A stretch of DNA of 43,741 nt from Sharpea porci (GCF_009695655.1 NZ_VUNM01000021.1:1-43741), one strand, 5' to 3'. Counted from the first letter of the stretch, positions 25,160 to 33,662 are shown. Notes: generated from the letters alone by a model not told the origin. Made by a program: numbers and translations.

Positions 25160-25672
25160 ATGTTAGACGCGAAAGTAAAAGAACTTATCAACACACAAAT
25201 CAATCAGGAATTCTATAGTGCTTATCTCTATTTAGATTTCTCAAACTATTATCATGATCAGGGACTTGATGGTTTTGCACACTGGTATGAAATCCAGGCT
25301 CAGGAAGAAAGAGATCATGCAATGCTGATGAGAACTTACCTTATTAATAATGGTGAAACAGTCACTTTTGAAGCTGTTGAGAAACCTGATAAAACATATC
25401 ATTCTTTAAAAGATCCACTTGTTTATGGCTTAGAACATGAACAGTATGTCACAAGTCTTATTAATACTATCTATAAGGCTGCAAGTGATGTCAATGACTA
25501 TCGTACAATGCAATGCTTTGACTGGTTTGTAAAGGAACAGGGCGAAGAAGAAAAGAATGCAGATGATTTAATTAAGAAATATAATTTATTTGGTACTGAT
25601 CCAAAAGGACTCTATGCCTTAAATCAGGAACTTCTTGCTCGTGTTTATGCAGCACCTAGTCTTGTACTATAA
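25160..25672 (+). CDS. ftnA: Ferritin (non-haem, FtnA type)
   Basis: A 170-residue four-helix ferritin. All ferroxidase residues of the FtnA type are at their canonical numbers: Glu17, Glu50, His53, Glu94, Gln127 and Glu130. It oxidises Fe(II) and stores iron in a 24-subunit shell in the cytoplasm. TATAAT at 25132-25137 and GGAGG before ATG 25160 mark its own transcription unit, ended by a terminator at 25676-25702. Confidence 0.96.
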   Translation: MLDAKVKELINTQINQEFYSAYLYLDFSNYYHDQGLDGFAHWYEIQAQEERDHAMLMRTYLINNGETVTFEAVEKPDKTYHSLKDPLVYGLEHEQYVTSLINTIYKAASDVNDYRTMQCFDWFVKEQGEEEKNADDLIKKYNLFGTDPKGLYALNQELLARVYAAPSLVL

Positions 25673-25675
25673 AAA

Positions 25676-25702
25676 AGTCACTCTTTAATGAGTGATTTTT
25701 TT
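25676..25702 (+). terminator. Rho-independent terminator after ferritin
   Basis: TCACTC / GAGTGA stem with a 6-base loop and an eight-T tail; the next gene RBS follows directly. Confidence 0.85.
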
Positions 25703-25713
25703 TGGAGGAAATC

Positions 25714-26250
25714 ATGAAAATACTGTGTTTTGGTGATTCAAATACATATGGCTATCATGCTGGAGGTGGCAGGATTGAAGACAACTATCCTAGATTGCTA
25801 GAAAGTGAGAAATATCAGACTATTAATGAGGGTGTATGTGGTCGTACGACTAATTGTTTAGGCAGCTTTATTAAAGCTATCCAACAACCCCATGAATTAA
25901 CGATTATCATGCTAGGGACAAATGACCTTTCATCTATTGGTGGCTATGCGGTTGATCGTATCATCATGCAGTTAGAAGAACTCATTGTAATTGAAAAAGA
26001 AAAGATATTATTGTTGATACCACCTTATATACATTATGAATGTGTCGTTGGCTGGGATTATCCTATAGATGTATTTGATAAGTCAAAGAAACTCGAAGAT
26101 GCTATGATAAGGCTTGCTATTAAGCATCATATTGATTATCTAAGTATGAAGGATGATTTAGATATGGATAAAGATGGTATACATCTTACATCACGAGGAC
26201 ATCAACAACTTGCACAAAAGATCAACGACTATCTTCATCACTATGCATAG
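25714..26250 (+). CDS. SGNH/GDSL-family hydrolase
   Basis: A 178-residue SGNH hydrolase. Block I is CFGDSNTYG with Ser9 in GDS, the block II glycine lies in NEGVCGRTT, block III is MLGTNDLSS, and block V is DGIHLTSRGHQQLA with the Asp-x-x-His pair. The family includes esterases and acetyl-transfer or deacetylase enzymes; the substrate is unknown. ATG 25714 follows GGAGGA (25704-25709), with an in-frame TTG at 25702 rejected. Confidence 0.93.
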   Translation: MKILCFGDSNTYGYHAGGGRIEDNYPRLLESEKYQTINEGVCGRTTNCLGSFIKAIQQPHELTIIMLGTNDLSSIGGYAVDRIIMQLEELIVIEKEKILLLIPPYIHYECVVGWDYPIDVFDKSKKLEDAMIRLAIKHHIDYLSMKDDLDMDKDGIHLTSRGHQQLAQKINDYLHHYA

Positions 26251-26253
26251 ATG

Positions 26254-26297
26254 AAAAGATGTATCAGTCTTATTATGGCTGATACATCTTTTCTTTT
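26254..26297. terminator. Bidirectional terminator
   Basis: A 14-bp perfect stem AAAAGATGTATCAG / CTGATACATCTTTT with an 11-base loop, between convergent genes. Confidence 0.92.
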
Positions 26298-26303
26298 TGA
26301 CTT

Positions 26304-26495
26304 CTAGTCATCAAAGAAAATATCGTCATAAAGCATCATCTCTTCAATTGTATAAGGCTGACTTTTATGATCACGCTGAAGTTTTTTATAAGTCTTGTCA
26401 TCTACTTCAACAGTATGGGTTTCCATGACGGTTTTCTTTATTCCAAGAAAACCTCTTTTCTTTATTGGCATCCTAACTTTGACTTTATGTCGCAT
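26304..26495 (-). CDS. Hypothetical small protein, 63 aa
   Basis: Not recognised. The N-terminal half is basic (MRHKVKVRMPIKKRGFLGIKK), the C-terminal half acidic and ends in DDIFFDD. The basic strand-turn-strand start could bind nucleic acid, but this is guesswork. GGGAGGA sits just before the paired ATG codons on the minus strand; the second ATG (MRHKV) has better spacing. A shared bidirectional terminator downstream supports a real gene. Confidence 0.65.
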   Translation of the reverse strand: MRHKVKVRMPIKKRGFLGIKKTVMETHTVEVDDKTYKKLQRDHKSQPYTIEEMMLYDDIFFDD

Positions 26496-26638
26496 TTGCA
26501 TTCCTCCCTTTTGCCTAGATTTTTAGAACCTCTTACTCTAAAGATATTATAGTCCTTTGATATTGACTTTTCTTCTTTCTAGCATAAAAACTGAAAACAT
26601 GTTACAATAAAAATCAGTATTTTGAAGGAGGAAAGTTC

Positions 26639-27637
26639 ATGAATTTTATGATGCATATGGCTGACGGGTTGATTTCGATACCTGTTGGTATAATCTTTTA
26701 TGTTGTTATTGGATTCTTGATTGCGTATGCCATTAAGAAATGTAATACCGCCAACCTGTCTCATAAAGTTGCTTTAATGGGAGTGATGGGGGCATTTGTC
26801 TTTGCCGGACAGATGATCAATTTTACAATACCTGGGACAGGTTCTTCAGGCCATATTCTTGGCAGCATCATGCTGGCAATGGTTCTAGGACAGTATCCTG
26901 CATTCTTGTCCATTGTTGCTGTGCTTGTCATTCAGGCACTTTTGTTTGGTGATGGTGGTTTGTTGGCACTTGGCTGCAATATCTTTAATATGGGTGTCTT
27001 GCCTCTTTTTGTAGCCTATCCTTTCATTGTCAAACCAATATTGAATAAGTTTGGTATTAATGGTAAGACATTGACAATAGCTTCTATTCTTTCATGTATT
27101 GTTGGTATTGAATTAGGGGCTTTGTCTGTCAGCTTGCAGACTCTAGCTAGCCATATAACAGCACTGCCTTTTACGGCTTTTATTGCTTTGATGTTGCCTA
27201 TTCATGTTGTGATTGGGCTTGTTGAGGGGCTGATTACGAGTGCTGTTGTGGGCTTTGTCTATAAATATTCACCATCCATTATTGAAGATGCCCTTCATAT
27301 GACAAACACTGTTGAAAGCAAGAAAGCATCGCTCATCATTGGGCTTTGTGCACTTGTTGTGGCGGGGGGATTATCACTTTTTGCCTCAAGTCATCCTGAT
27401 GGCTTAGAGTGGTCCATTGCTAATATTACAGGTTCGACAGAAATTGAAGATAAAAACAAAACAAAGAAAGACATCGCTCAAGTCCAGGAACAGACATCAT
27501 TGCTTCCAGATTATAGCTTTAAAGACAACGACTCACCATTATCAGGCGCAAGCGCAGGCGTGATTGGCGCAGGTGTCGTGCTTGTCGTCGCCGGTGGTGT
27601 GGGCTATTTGCTGTCAAAGAAACATCGTCATGAATAA
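26639..27637 (+). CDS. cbiM: Cobalt/nickel ECF transporter S component CbiM with C-terminal PDGLE (CbiN-like) region
   Basis: A 332-residue membrane protein. Residues 5-215 are CbiM-like, with MHMADGLIS at the start of the family domain and conserved GSSGHILGS and QALLFGDGGLLALGCNIFNMG. Residues about 230-330 form a CbiN/PDGLE-type region (SHPDGLEWS, then SLLPDYSF) with a final helix and KKHRHE tail. It should capture Co2+ or Ni2+. AAGGAGG (26625-26631) selects ATG 26639, giving four residues before the Met-His that normally forms the N-terminal metal site. cbiQ starts within its last codons. Confidence 0.94.
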   Translation: MNFMMHMADGLISIPVGIIFYVVIGFLIAYAIKKCNTANLSHKVALMGVMGAFVFAGQMINFTIPGTGSSGHILGSIMLAMVLGQYPAFLSIVAVLVIQALLFGDGGLLALGCNIFNMGVLPLFVAYPFIVKPILNKFGINGKTLTIASILSCIVGIELGALSVSLQTLASHITALPFTAFIALMLPIHVVIGLVEGLITSAVVGFVYKYSPSIIEDALHMTNTVESKKASLIIGLCALVVAGGLSLFASSHPDGLEWSIANITGSTEIEDKNKTKKDIAQVQEQTSLLPDYSFKDNDSPLSGASAGVIGAGVVLVVAGGVGYLLSKKHRHE

Positions 27638-28400
27638 ATATACCTACTCACTTTTTTCTTTAAATCATATTGAAGAGCTCACCAATCAACATACACCCAT
27701 TCATCACCTCCATCCCATCGTCAAACTTTTCTTTACTTTATTTTTTATCATTTTCACCTTAACCTCAACATCCTACGCACTCTTCTCCTATCTCTTTCTT
27801 CTATGTCTTATCATTTTGATATGTTTTTTAGCCAAAATTCCAGTTAAAGAAATGCTGAAGCGTACCCTTATTGGTTTGCCATTCTCTTTCTTTTTAGGCA
27901 TCAGTAATGTCATTCTCATGCCTACACCTATCAATTTCTACAATATTCCACTCACAATAGGTCTCTTATCAATGATCGCTATTATGGTCAAGACCTTTCT
28001 CTGTCTTGCCATTGTCTTTCTTTTTGTAGCAACAACGCCATTAGAAGATATAGCTGGGGCATTTGTCATGCTGCATGTTCCCTATTTCCTTATCAGCATT
28101 ATTCTCATGACCTATCGTTATATCTTTTTACTTGTAGAAGAAGCAGGCAAAATGCATCAGGCCTATCTCTTAAGACATTTTAAAAAGGAGGCTTTGGAAA
28201 TGAAACATATGGGAAGCTTTCTTGGCTTGTTGTTTGTAAGAAGCTTGCATCATGCCCATCTTGTTGATGATGCAATGAGCTTAAGGGGTTATGATCCTGG
28301 GCATTATTATGGTGTGCATCAGCCCATACATCTTGATGATATCTTTCTTATTCTATTGATGGCTGGTATGATGCTTATTATGAAGGTGGTGTTATCATGA
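27630..28400 (+). CDS. cbiQ: ECF transporter transmembrane component CbiQ
   Basis: A 256-residue EcfT-type membrane protein with five or six helices. The N-terminal part (HHLHPIVKLFFTLFFIIFTL) begins the CbiQ domain, and the two coupling motifs that contact the ATPases lie near the C terminus (LLRHFKKEALE and DDAMSLRGYD, containing the Ala/Ser-Arg-Gly signature). The start overlaps the cbiM stop by 8 bases, and the stop overlaps cbiO as ATGA. Confidence 0.92.
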   Translation: MNKYTYSLFSLNHIEELTNQHTPIHHLHPIVKLFFTLFFIIFTLTSTSYALFSYLFLLCLIILICFLAKIPVKEMLKRTLIGLPFSFFLGISNVILMPTPINFYNIPLTIGLLSMIAIMVKTFLCLAIVFLFVATTPLEDIAGAFVMLHVPYFLISIILMTYRYIFLLVEEAGKMHQAYLLRHFKKEALEMKHMGSFLGLLFVRSLHHAHLVDDAMSLRGYDPGHYYGVHQPIHLDDIFLILLMAGMMLIMKVVLS

Positions 28401-29104
28401 TCCAAATTAATGATGTCAGTATAGTCTATGACCATACAATTACAGCTATCAATCATCTTACAACAACAATCAACACACCTGTTACAGCCATTATTGGTGA
28501 AAATGGCAGTGGTAAGAGCACACTTCTAACCTCCATTGTTGGTTTACATCCGATGACGGGATCTATTCTCGTTGATGGTTTGGAGGTGAAGAAAGAGAAC
28601 CTGCATACGATTAGAAAACGTGTGGGTTATCTCTTCCAAAATCCTGATCATCAGCTTTTTATGAATACGGTCTGTGAAGATATTGCCTTTGGCTTAGTCA
28701 GCCAGGGAATCCAACAAGATGTTGTTGATGAAAAGGTACAAGCGATGGCAAGTCAATTACATATTGAAGACCTGCTGACAAGAAACTGTGCCAAGCTTTC
28801 TGGCGGGCAGAAAAGTTTGGTTGCTTTAGCTGGAGTGCTTGTGATGGAACCAGATATCTTGCTGCTTGATGAACCAACAGCCTTTCTGGATCCTAAAGCA
28901 AGACGACGAATCATCAATATCTTAAAATCTCTTCCTCAAAGTATCATTCTTGCGACACATGATCTCGATATGGCTTATGATCTTGTGGATGAGGTCATTC
29001 TTATTCATAAAGGAGAAATCATCCTAAAAGGAGATAAGCAGATACTTACAAATAAAGAACTCCTAGAGTCAAATGGGTTAGAATTACCTTTACGTTTTCA
29101 ATAG
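28397..29104 (+). CDS. cbiO: ECF transporter ATPase CbiO
   Basis: A 235-residue ABC ATPase. Walker A is GENGSGKST (34-42), the Q-loop FQNPDHQLF is typical of ECF ATPases, the signature is KLSGGQKSLVALAG, Walker B is ILLLDEPTAFLDP, and the switch His is in ATHDLDMAYD. It energises CbiMQ. Last gene of the operon; terminator at 29101-29126. No cobalamin riboswitch is seen upstream of cbiM, so control is by other means. Confidence 0.95.
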   Translation: MIQINDVSIVYDHTITAINHLTTTINTPVTAIIGENGSGKSTLLTSIVGLHPMTGSILVDGLEVKKENLHTIRKRVGYLFQNPDHQLFMNTVCEDIAFGLVSQGIQQDVVDEKVQAMASQLHIEDLLTRNCAKLSGGQKSLVALAGVLVMEPDILLLDEPTAFLDPKARRRIINILKSLPQSIILATHDLDMAYDLVDEVILIHKGEIILKGDKQILTNKELLESNGLELPLRFQ

Positions 29105-29126
29105 CTACCTTGGGTAGCTATTTTTA
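29101..29126 (+). terminator. Rho-independent terminator after cbiMQO
   Basis: ATAGCTACC-TTG-GGTAGCTAT perfect 9-bp stem followed by Ts. Confidence 0.93.
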
Positions 29127-29136
29127 TTAGACATAA

Positions 29137-29199
29137 TGTAAAATATAGTTGACTTATTAGTATGAATGAACTATGTTTAAGGTGTAAAATATATTTGAC
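29137..29199 (+). promoter_or_regulatory. Promoter with repeated TGTAAAATATA-TTGAC element
   Basis: TGTAAAATATAGTTGAC (29137-29153) and TGTAAAATATATTTGAC (29183-29199) match at 16 of 17 positions, starting 46 bases apart. The first ends in TTGACT with TATGTT 17 bases later (29172-29177), a good promoter; the second also ends in TTGACA. The repeat is likely the operator of the small XRE regulator in the same operon. Confidence 0.65.
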
Positions 29200-29236
29200 A
29201 CAACATCATACATGAATGACTTAGGAGGATATGTAT

Positions 29237-29764
29237 ATGACATTTGAGATTTTTGTTCCATGGGTGGTTGTTTTGCTTATTGTTGTACTTTTAGGATTGT
29301 TTTTCTCTATCCTTATTCGCAAGAATCATCGCATGCATAGTGAGTATGATGAAAGACAGAAGCTGATCAGAGCAAAGGGAAAGTCAGTGGGCTTCATGGT
29401 CATGCTTGTTTATTATGCCATTCTTGCCTTACTCATATTATTTGATGTCCGCATCCCGATGTATACGGATACAATGTTGCTTGTAGGCATCATGCTTGGT
29501 GCAGGCAGTGCAGCCATCTATTATAGTCTCTATGATGCTTATGCAGGCATGAATGATAATGCGAAGCGTTTGTCGATTATTGCCGTCGCAGTTGGAGCAT
29601 TTGATTTCTTTGTAGGCTTACAGAATATGATGTCAGATCATTTTGTGGACAGTCATGGCATGCTTTCAAGAGGAATTGTGAATACGCTTCTTGGTGGTAT
29701 TGTCTTTATTCTTGGTATGATCATGATTGTTAGAAACTGGAAGATGAAACATGAAGAATCTTAA
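29237..29764 (+). CDS. Membrane protein cotranscribed with an XRE regulator
   Basis: A 175-residue protein with about four helices (residues about 6-28, 50-75, 80-105, 115-165 region). A cytosolic loop carries EYDERQKLIRAKGKS, a segment shared by several uncharacterised Bacillota membrane proteins (DUF2178/DUF3169-like) that pair with 60-70-residue XRE regulators. ATG 29237 follows AGGAGG (29223-29228); ATG 29231 is too close. Its 3' end overlaps the regulator gene. Function unknown. Confidence 0.82.
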   Translation: MTFEIFVPWVVVLLIVVLLGLFFSILIRKNHRMHSEYDERQKLIRAKGKSVGFMVMLVYYAILALLILFDVRIPMYTDTMLLVGIMLGAGSAAIYYSLYDAYAGMNDNAKRLSIIAVAVGAFDFFVGLQNMMSDHFVDSHGMLSRGIVNTLLGGIVFILGMIMIVRNWKMKHEES

Positions 29765-29945
29765 ATTAAAGGCTGCCAGGGCTGCGCATGATATGAGTCA
29801 GGCACAGCTTGCTGAGGCTGTTGGGGTATCTAGACAGACGATTATCGCGATAGAAAAAGGGGACTATAATCCAACAATAAATCTTTGTATTGAAATATGT
29901 AAAGTGCTGGATGTGACTTTAAATGATTTGTTTTGGGATAACTAG
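29751..29945 (+). CDS. Small XRE-family regulator
   Basis: A 64-residue protein that is essentially one Cro/C1 helix-turn-helix: ARAAHDMSQAQLAEAVGVSRQTIIAIEKGDYNPTI, ending in the LNDLFW motif typical of this YgzD-like group. It overlaps the membrane protein gene by 14 bases. It probably binds the repeated element at 29137-29199. A terminator follows directly. Confidence 0.92.
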   Translation: MKNLKLKAARAAHDMSQAQLAEAVGVSRQTIIAIEKGDYNPTINLCIEICKVLDVTLNDLFWDN

Positions 29946-29969
29946 GGGTGCTTATGAAGCATCCTTTTT
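29946..29969 (+). terminator. Rho-independent terminator
   Basis: GGGTGCTT-ATG-AAGCATCC stem with one G-T pair, followed by five Ts. Confidence 0.88.
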
Positions 29970-29994
29970 CTTATAGTGATTTACTATCATCTTA

Positions 29995-30003
29995 TGATAT
30001 AAT
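29995..30003 (+). promoter_or_regulatory. Extended -10 promoter for the ribokinase gene
   Basis: TGATATAAT (29995-30003) has the TG-N extended -10 form. Its position shows that translation starts at 30030, not at the upstream ATG 29948. Confidence 0.55.
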
Positions 30004-30029
30004 GCGGGAAGAAAAGGATGTTGGAATAA

Positions 30030-31258
30030 TGAAAGTATTATGTTTTGGATCGATGAATATTGATGAGAGTTATCTCATGGATCACTTTGTGCGTCCAGGA
30101 GAAACGCAATCAGCACTTAAATGTACAAGAAGTCTTGGTGGTAAAGGTTTCAACCAGGCTCTGGCTATTGCCAAAGCTGGTGGTGAAGTCATCATGGCAG
30201 GCTGTATTGGTCGTGATGGATATGACTTTAAGAAAGCCTTAGAACAATATCACTGTACAACACAGTTTATACGTGAAGTCAATGCGCCAACTGGTCATGC
30301 CTTTATTCAGGTCGCTGGTGGTGAAAATGCGATTGTGATAAATCATGGAGCTAATCATGCCATTACTGATGCATTTATTGATGAAGTACTTAGTGTTATG
30401 CATGCTGGTGATATGATCTTATTACAAAATGAGATTAATAATGTTGATAAGATCATCAAGAAAGCTCATGAAAGAAAACTGAAGATTATCTTTAATGCGG
30501 CACCTATGCATGAAACTGTCCTTGATTATCCATTAGATGTCATTGACTTGCTTGTTGTCAATGTACGAGAAGCACAAGCTCTTACAAATAATCCAACAAG
30601 TCTTGAAAAACTGATGAATGCCCTGGAAACAAAGTTCATGCATCAGGATATTTTGTTAACAGTTGGTGGGCAGGGGAGCTATTATTTATCAGAAGGTAAA
30701 CGTAAATATGTTGCTGCTCTGTCTTGCCATGTGGTGGATACGACTGGAGCTGGTGATACCTATATTGGTTATTATCTTGCGAGTCTGATGGCGAATAAAT
30801 CTATTGAAGAAGCTATGCAGATTGCCAGTCTTGCAGCTGCCTGTACATGTGAGAAAAGTGGGGCGAGTAGTGCAATCCCGACCAAAGATGAACTCAAAAA
30901 AGCTTATATTATCCGTCAAGCAATCAATCTTCCTGTCTTTGAAGGTAAGAGTGTTACTTATCATAAAGGAGAATTTGATAAGAATATTCCCCATTTTGAT
31001 GAAGCGACAAAAGATTATGTTTATCGTTTCTATAAGCTAGGACTTTTTGATGAAGATTATTATAAGCATTTTAAGAAGATGGGTGTGAAGGCGATTGAGG
31101 ACATGGATTTACTAGAATGTGTGACAATGCTGACATTCTATATGCGTGAAGAACGTGTCCATACAGCACTCATGGCTCATGCAATTGAAAATGGGAAATT
31201 TAAGGCTATAGCTGACCGTCTGCAAGAACTCATACGATTGGAGGTTGCTCATGATTAA
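30030..31258 (+). CDS. Ribokinase-family sugar kinase with C-terminal DUF6508-like domain
   Basis: A 409-residue protein. Residues 1-295 are a PfkB/ribokinase: CFGSMNIDE, SLGGKGFNQALA (35-46) and DTTGAGDTYIG with catalytic Asp243. Residues about 325-403 form an extra helical domain, with a segment LLECVTMLTFYMREERVHTAL that resembles the DUF6508 pattern (leucine pair, short helix, R-x-x-R/E-x-F/V). The extension is absent from ordinary ribokinases of about 300 residues. ATG 30030 is supported by the promoter and the family start. The next gene overlaps its stop, so they are coupled. Confidence 0.85.
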
Positions 31259-31640
31259 GATTAAGAATACAAGAAGCACATATGCCTATGATGAAGACTT
31301 TGATGGCTATCAGTTACAAAGTGCTATATGTGAAATCAACATCGAAGAAGATGGTGAAGAGAAATATGTAACATGTGCCTGGAAGGCAGAAGCACCAGAG
31401 TATATGTCTTTCTATACGACAAAGTATTCTTTGTGGAATTTACTGACGTTTGAAGAAGATGACATTGATGAATTGACAAATACCATTAAGACAGGTGAAG
31501 CACTTGTCTCAATCAAAAATGCCAAGGCAAGCCATTATGTGCTTCTCTATAATAAAGCCTTTCATGAAGTACGTAAGCTGATTCAACTTAAGGGCTTCTA
31601 TCGTATCGAATACGAAGAAGCCTGGTATGAAAATGACTAA
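31251..31640 (+). CDS. Hypothetical protein, 129 aa
   Basis: Soluble, acidic and Tyr-rich, with no recognised family. The N-terminal half is strand-rich (CEINIEEDGEEKYVTCAWKAEAPEY) and the C terminus forms a probable helix (FHEVRKLIQLKGF). GGAGG (31240-31244) is 6 bases before ATG 31251, which overlaps the ribokinase stop. Its own 3' end overlaps the MATE gene start, so all three genes probably share one transcript. Confidence 0.78.
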   Translation: MIKIKNTRSTYAYDEDFDGYQLQSAICEINIEEDGEEKYVTCAWKAEAPEYMSFYTTKYSLWNLLTFEEDDIDELTNTIKTGEALVSIKNAKASHYVLLYNKAFHEVRKLIQLKGFYRIEYEEAWYEND

Positions 31641-32961
31641 GGATATGACAAAGGGGAAGCTTGCTCCCCTCATTATTTCTTTTACAATACCTCTTGTCTT
31701 AGGGAATATTCTACAGCTGACCTATAATGCTGTTGATTCAATTATTGTTGGTCGTTTTGTGTCTTCCTTGGCATTAGCAGCTATTGGGACGAGCAATCCT
31801 TTAATGACATTAGTCATCTTGATGCTTAATGGCATCTGCTTAGGGGCAGGCATTTTGGTGGGTCTTCTCTATGGCGCTAAGGACTACAGGAGGCTTGAAC
31901 GACAGGTTTCTACAGCGCTTATTGCTGGAACAATCTTTTCTCTTGTGATGAGTCTTTTTGCCTTTCTCTTTGCGAAAGAGCTTCTTATGATATTACAGGT
32001 TGAAGACCAATTACTTATTGAAGCAACAAGCTACTTGCGCATTGTCTCATTAGGTCTTGTCTTTACTTTTCTTTATAATTTCTTTGCTTCAACATTAAGA
32101 GCTATGGGTGATTCCAAATCCCCCCTCATCTTCTTAGGTGTTTCAGCAATCTTAAATATTATTGGTGATCTCTTCTTTGTGATTGTCCTTGATTTTGGTA
32201 TTCATGGTGTCGCTTTATCAACAGTAATCAGTGAAGGTTTGTCCGCATTGATGTGTTTAGTCTATATTAAGAAAAATGTCCCCGTACTCAATTTAGGCAA
32301 ACGCTGGTTCATCTTTGATCATACTATGCTTTCTAAAACAATTTCCTATGGGATTGTCACAGCCCTCCAGCAATCAACAGTCCAGATAGGAAAACTAGGC
32401 ATCCAGATGATTGTCAATACAATGGGGGTATCCACAACAGCAGCCTTCAATGCCGTCAATCGTACGGATGATTTTGCGATTGTTCCAGAACAGAATATCG
32501 CCCATGCCATGACAGCTGTAATGGCTCAGAACAAAGGGGCTAAAGAAGAACAAAGAGTTCGTGAGGCATTTAGAGTAGGCAATCGGATTGAACTAATATA
32601 TGGTCTAATAGTCGGATTGCTTTTCTTCATTCTAGCTAATCCCATCATGCAACTCTTCACCAAAGACATGAAAGTCATTAAGCTAGGTGAAGTCTATCTT
32701 CATTGCATAGCCTTCATGTATATACTTCCAGCCATCACAAATGCCATTCAGGGCTATTTTAGAGGTATAGGTGATTTGAAGATCACTTTCTTTAGCAGCT
32801 TGATTAATATGACTGGTAGAGTTATCAGTGCACTCATTCTTGTCTTTACTTTGCATATAGGCATGATTGGTATTCCTTTAAGCTATCTTGTGGGATGGAT
32901 ATGTATGCTTCTCTTTGAAGTGCCATTTCTTTTCCATATGTTGAATAAGCATGACTGGTAG
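31627..32961 (+). CDS. MATE-family efflux transporter (second copy)
   Basis: A 444-residue protein with 12 predicted helices in two halves. The start LIISFTIPLVLGNILQLTYNAVDSIIVGRFVS is the MatE signature, and FASTLRAMGDSKSPL and IQGYFRGIGDLKIT mark the two repeats. It belongs to a different subgroup from the 12853 protein, as the N-terminal motifs differ at many positions. It is the last gene of the ribokinase unit. ATG 31627 or 31633 may be used; the gene overlaps the preceding stop. Confidence 0.94.
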   Translation: MKMTKDMTKGKLAPLIISFTIPLVLGNILQLTYNAVDSIIVGRFVSSLALAAIGTSNPLMTLVILMLNGICLGAGILVGLLYGAKDYRRLERQVSTALIAGTIFSLVMSLFAFLFAKELLMILQVEDQLLIEATSYLRIVSLGLVFTFLYNFFASTLRAMGDSKSPLIFLGVSAILNIIGDLFFVIVLDFGIHGVALSTVISEGLSALMCLVYIKKNVPVLNLGKRWFIFDHTMLSKTISYGIVTALQQSTVQIGKLGIQMIVNTMGVSTTAAFNAVNRTDDFAIVPEQNIAHAMTAVMAQNKGAKEEQRVREAFRVGNRIELIYGLIVGLLFFILANPIMQLFTKDMKVIKLGEVYLHCIAFMYILPAITNAIQGYFRGIGDLKITFFSSLINMTGRVISALILVFTLHIGMIGIPLSYLVGWICMLLFEVPFLFHMLNKHDW

Positions 32962-32989
32962 TTGTATATAGATCATGAAATGATTAAAG

Positions 32990-33070
32990 GCTGCAATTCA
33001 GCACCCAAAGGTCATCTAGGAGCTTATGGCGTAGAAGTGTGGGTGTAATGCTCATGCTGCACCGTTTTTT
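32990..33070 (+). terminator. Candidate attenuator or terminator structure
   Basis: CACCCA (33002-33007) can pair with TGGGTG (33040-33045). Alternatively GGTG (33042-33045) pairs with CACC (33060-33063), just before a six-T run. The two pairings are mutually exclusive, as in an antiterminator/terminator pair. The terminator stem is weak, so this is tentative. Confidence 0.4.
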
Positions 33071-33125
33071 ATGTTGATTTGTGACTGTTCTTAACTCAAA
33101 AAGAGTTAAGCATGTAGGTGATGAC

Positions 33126-33292
33126 ATGGCATATCTCTATAAAGTTCTTGCAGTCAAGGTAACTATGAGGATGTAGAGTTAAAAAAGAATCTCATAAGAG
33201 TTTATCGTGAGCAGCTGCAAAGCGATAAAGAAAAAGTCGAAAATCTCCTAGAGTTCTCAAATAGCACTATGTTGATTCCAAGCACTCAATAA
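33126..33292 (+). pseudogene. Small gene with a frameshift
   Basis: ATG 33126, preceded by AGGTGATGA, reads MAYLYKVLAVK and then stops after a few codons. A one-base shift near 33156-33160 continues as NYEDVELKKNLIRVYREQL... to a stop at 33290-33292, giving a coherent helical, charged protein of about 56 residues. The family is unknown. One missing base explains both halves. Confidence 0.55.
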
Positions 33293-33313
33293 TTTTCAAA
33301 TTATGAAAAGTGC

Positions 33314-33342
33314 TTGAAATCGCTTACAAAAGTGATTATAGT
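33314..33342 (+). promoter_or_regulatory. Promoter overlapped by a cre-like (CcpA) site
   Basis: TTGAAA (33314-33319), 17 bases, TATAGT (33337-33342). TGAAATCGCTTACA (33315-33328) matches the cre consensus TGWAARCGYTWNCW at 13 of 14 positions and covers the -35. No intact gene follows within 300 bases. Confidence 0.5.
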
Positions 33343-33596
33343 GTAATTAGAAAAAAGAAAAGAAAGAAGGAGATTCCAAAATTCTAGATACTGAAAATTC
33401 GTTTAATGAAAAGACATCTTGTTTAGATAATTCATTACATTCCTAGTATATAAAGCCAAGCAAAGAAGACTTTCTTCTCTACAGAATCAAACGATAATGG
33501 TGATTCAAGACTAAGTACTTAATGGATGACAGGTAAAGTGATGAATACGTAAGCAGGGTGTCTTTTCATATACTCTGAAAAAATAATGCGTTCTTT

Positions 33597-33625
33597 TTGC
33601 CTGTTAGAAGAGATGTCGATATACT
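33597..33625 (+). promoter_or_regulatory. nrdAB promoter
   Basis: TTGCCT (33597-33602), 17 bases, TATACT (33620-33625). Transcription would start near 33632, giving a leader of about 50 bases. No clear NrdR box was recognised. Confidence 0.6.
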
Positions 33626-33662
33626 GAAAAAAGCTAAGTATGTTGGAAAGGAGAGGGGCAGT

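Noticed and set aside
29137-29199. CRISPR-type repeat
   Set aside because: Only two units, spacing and content are those of promoters.
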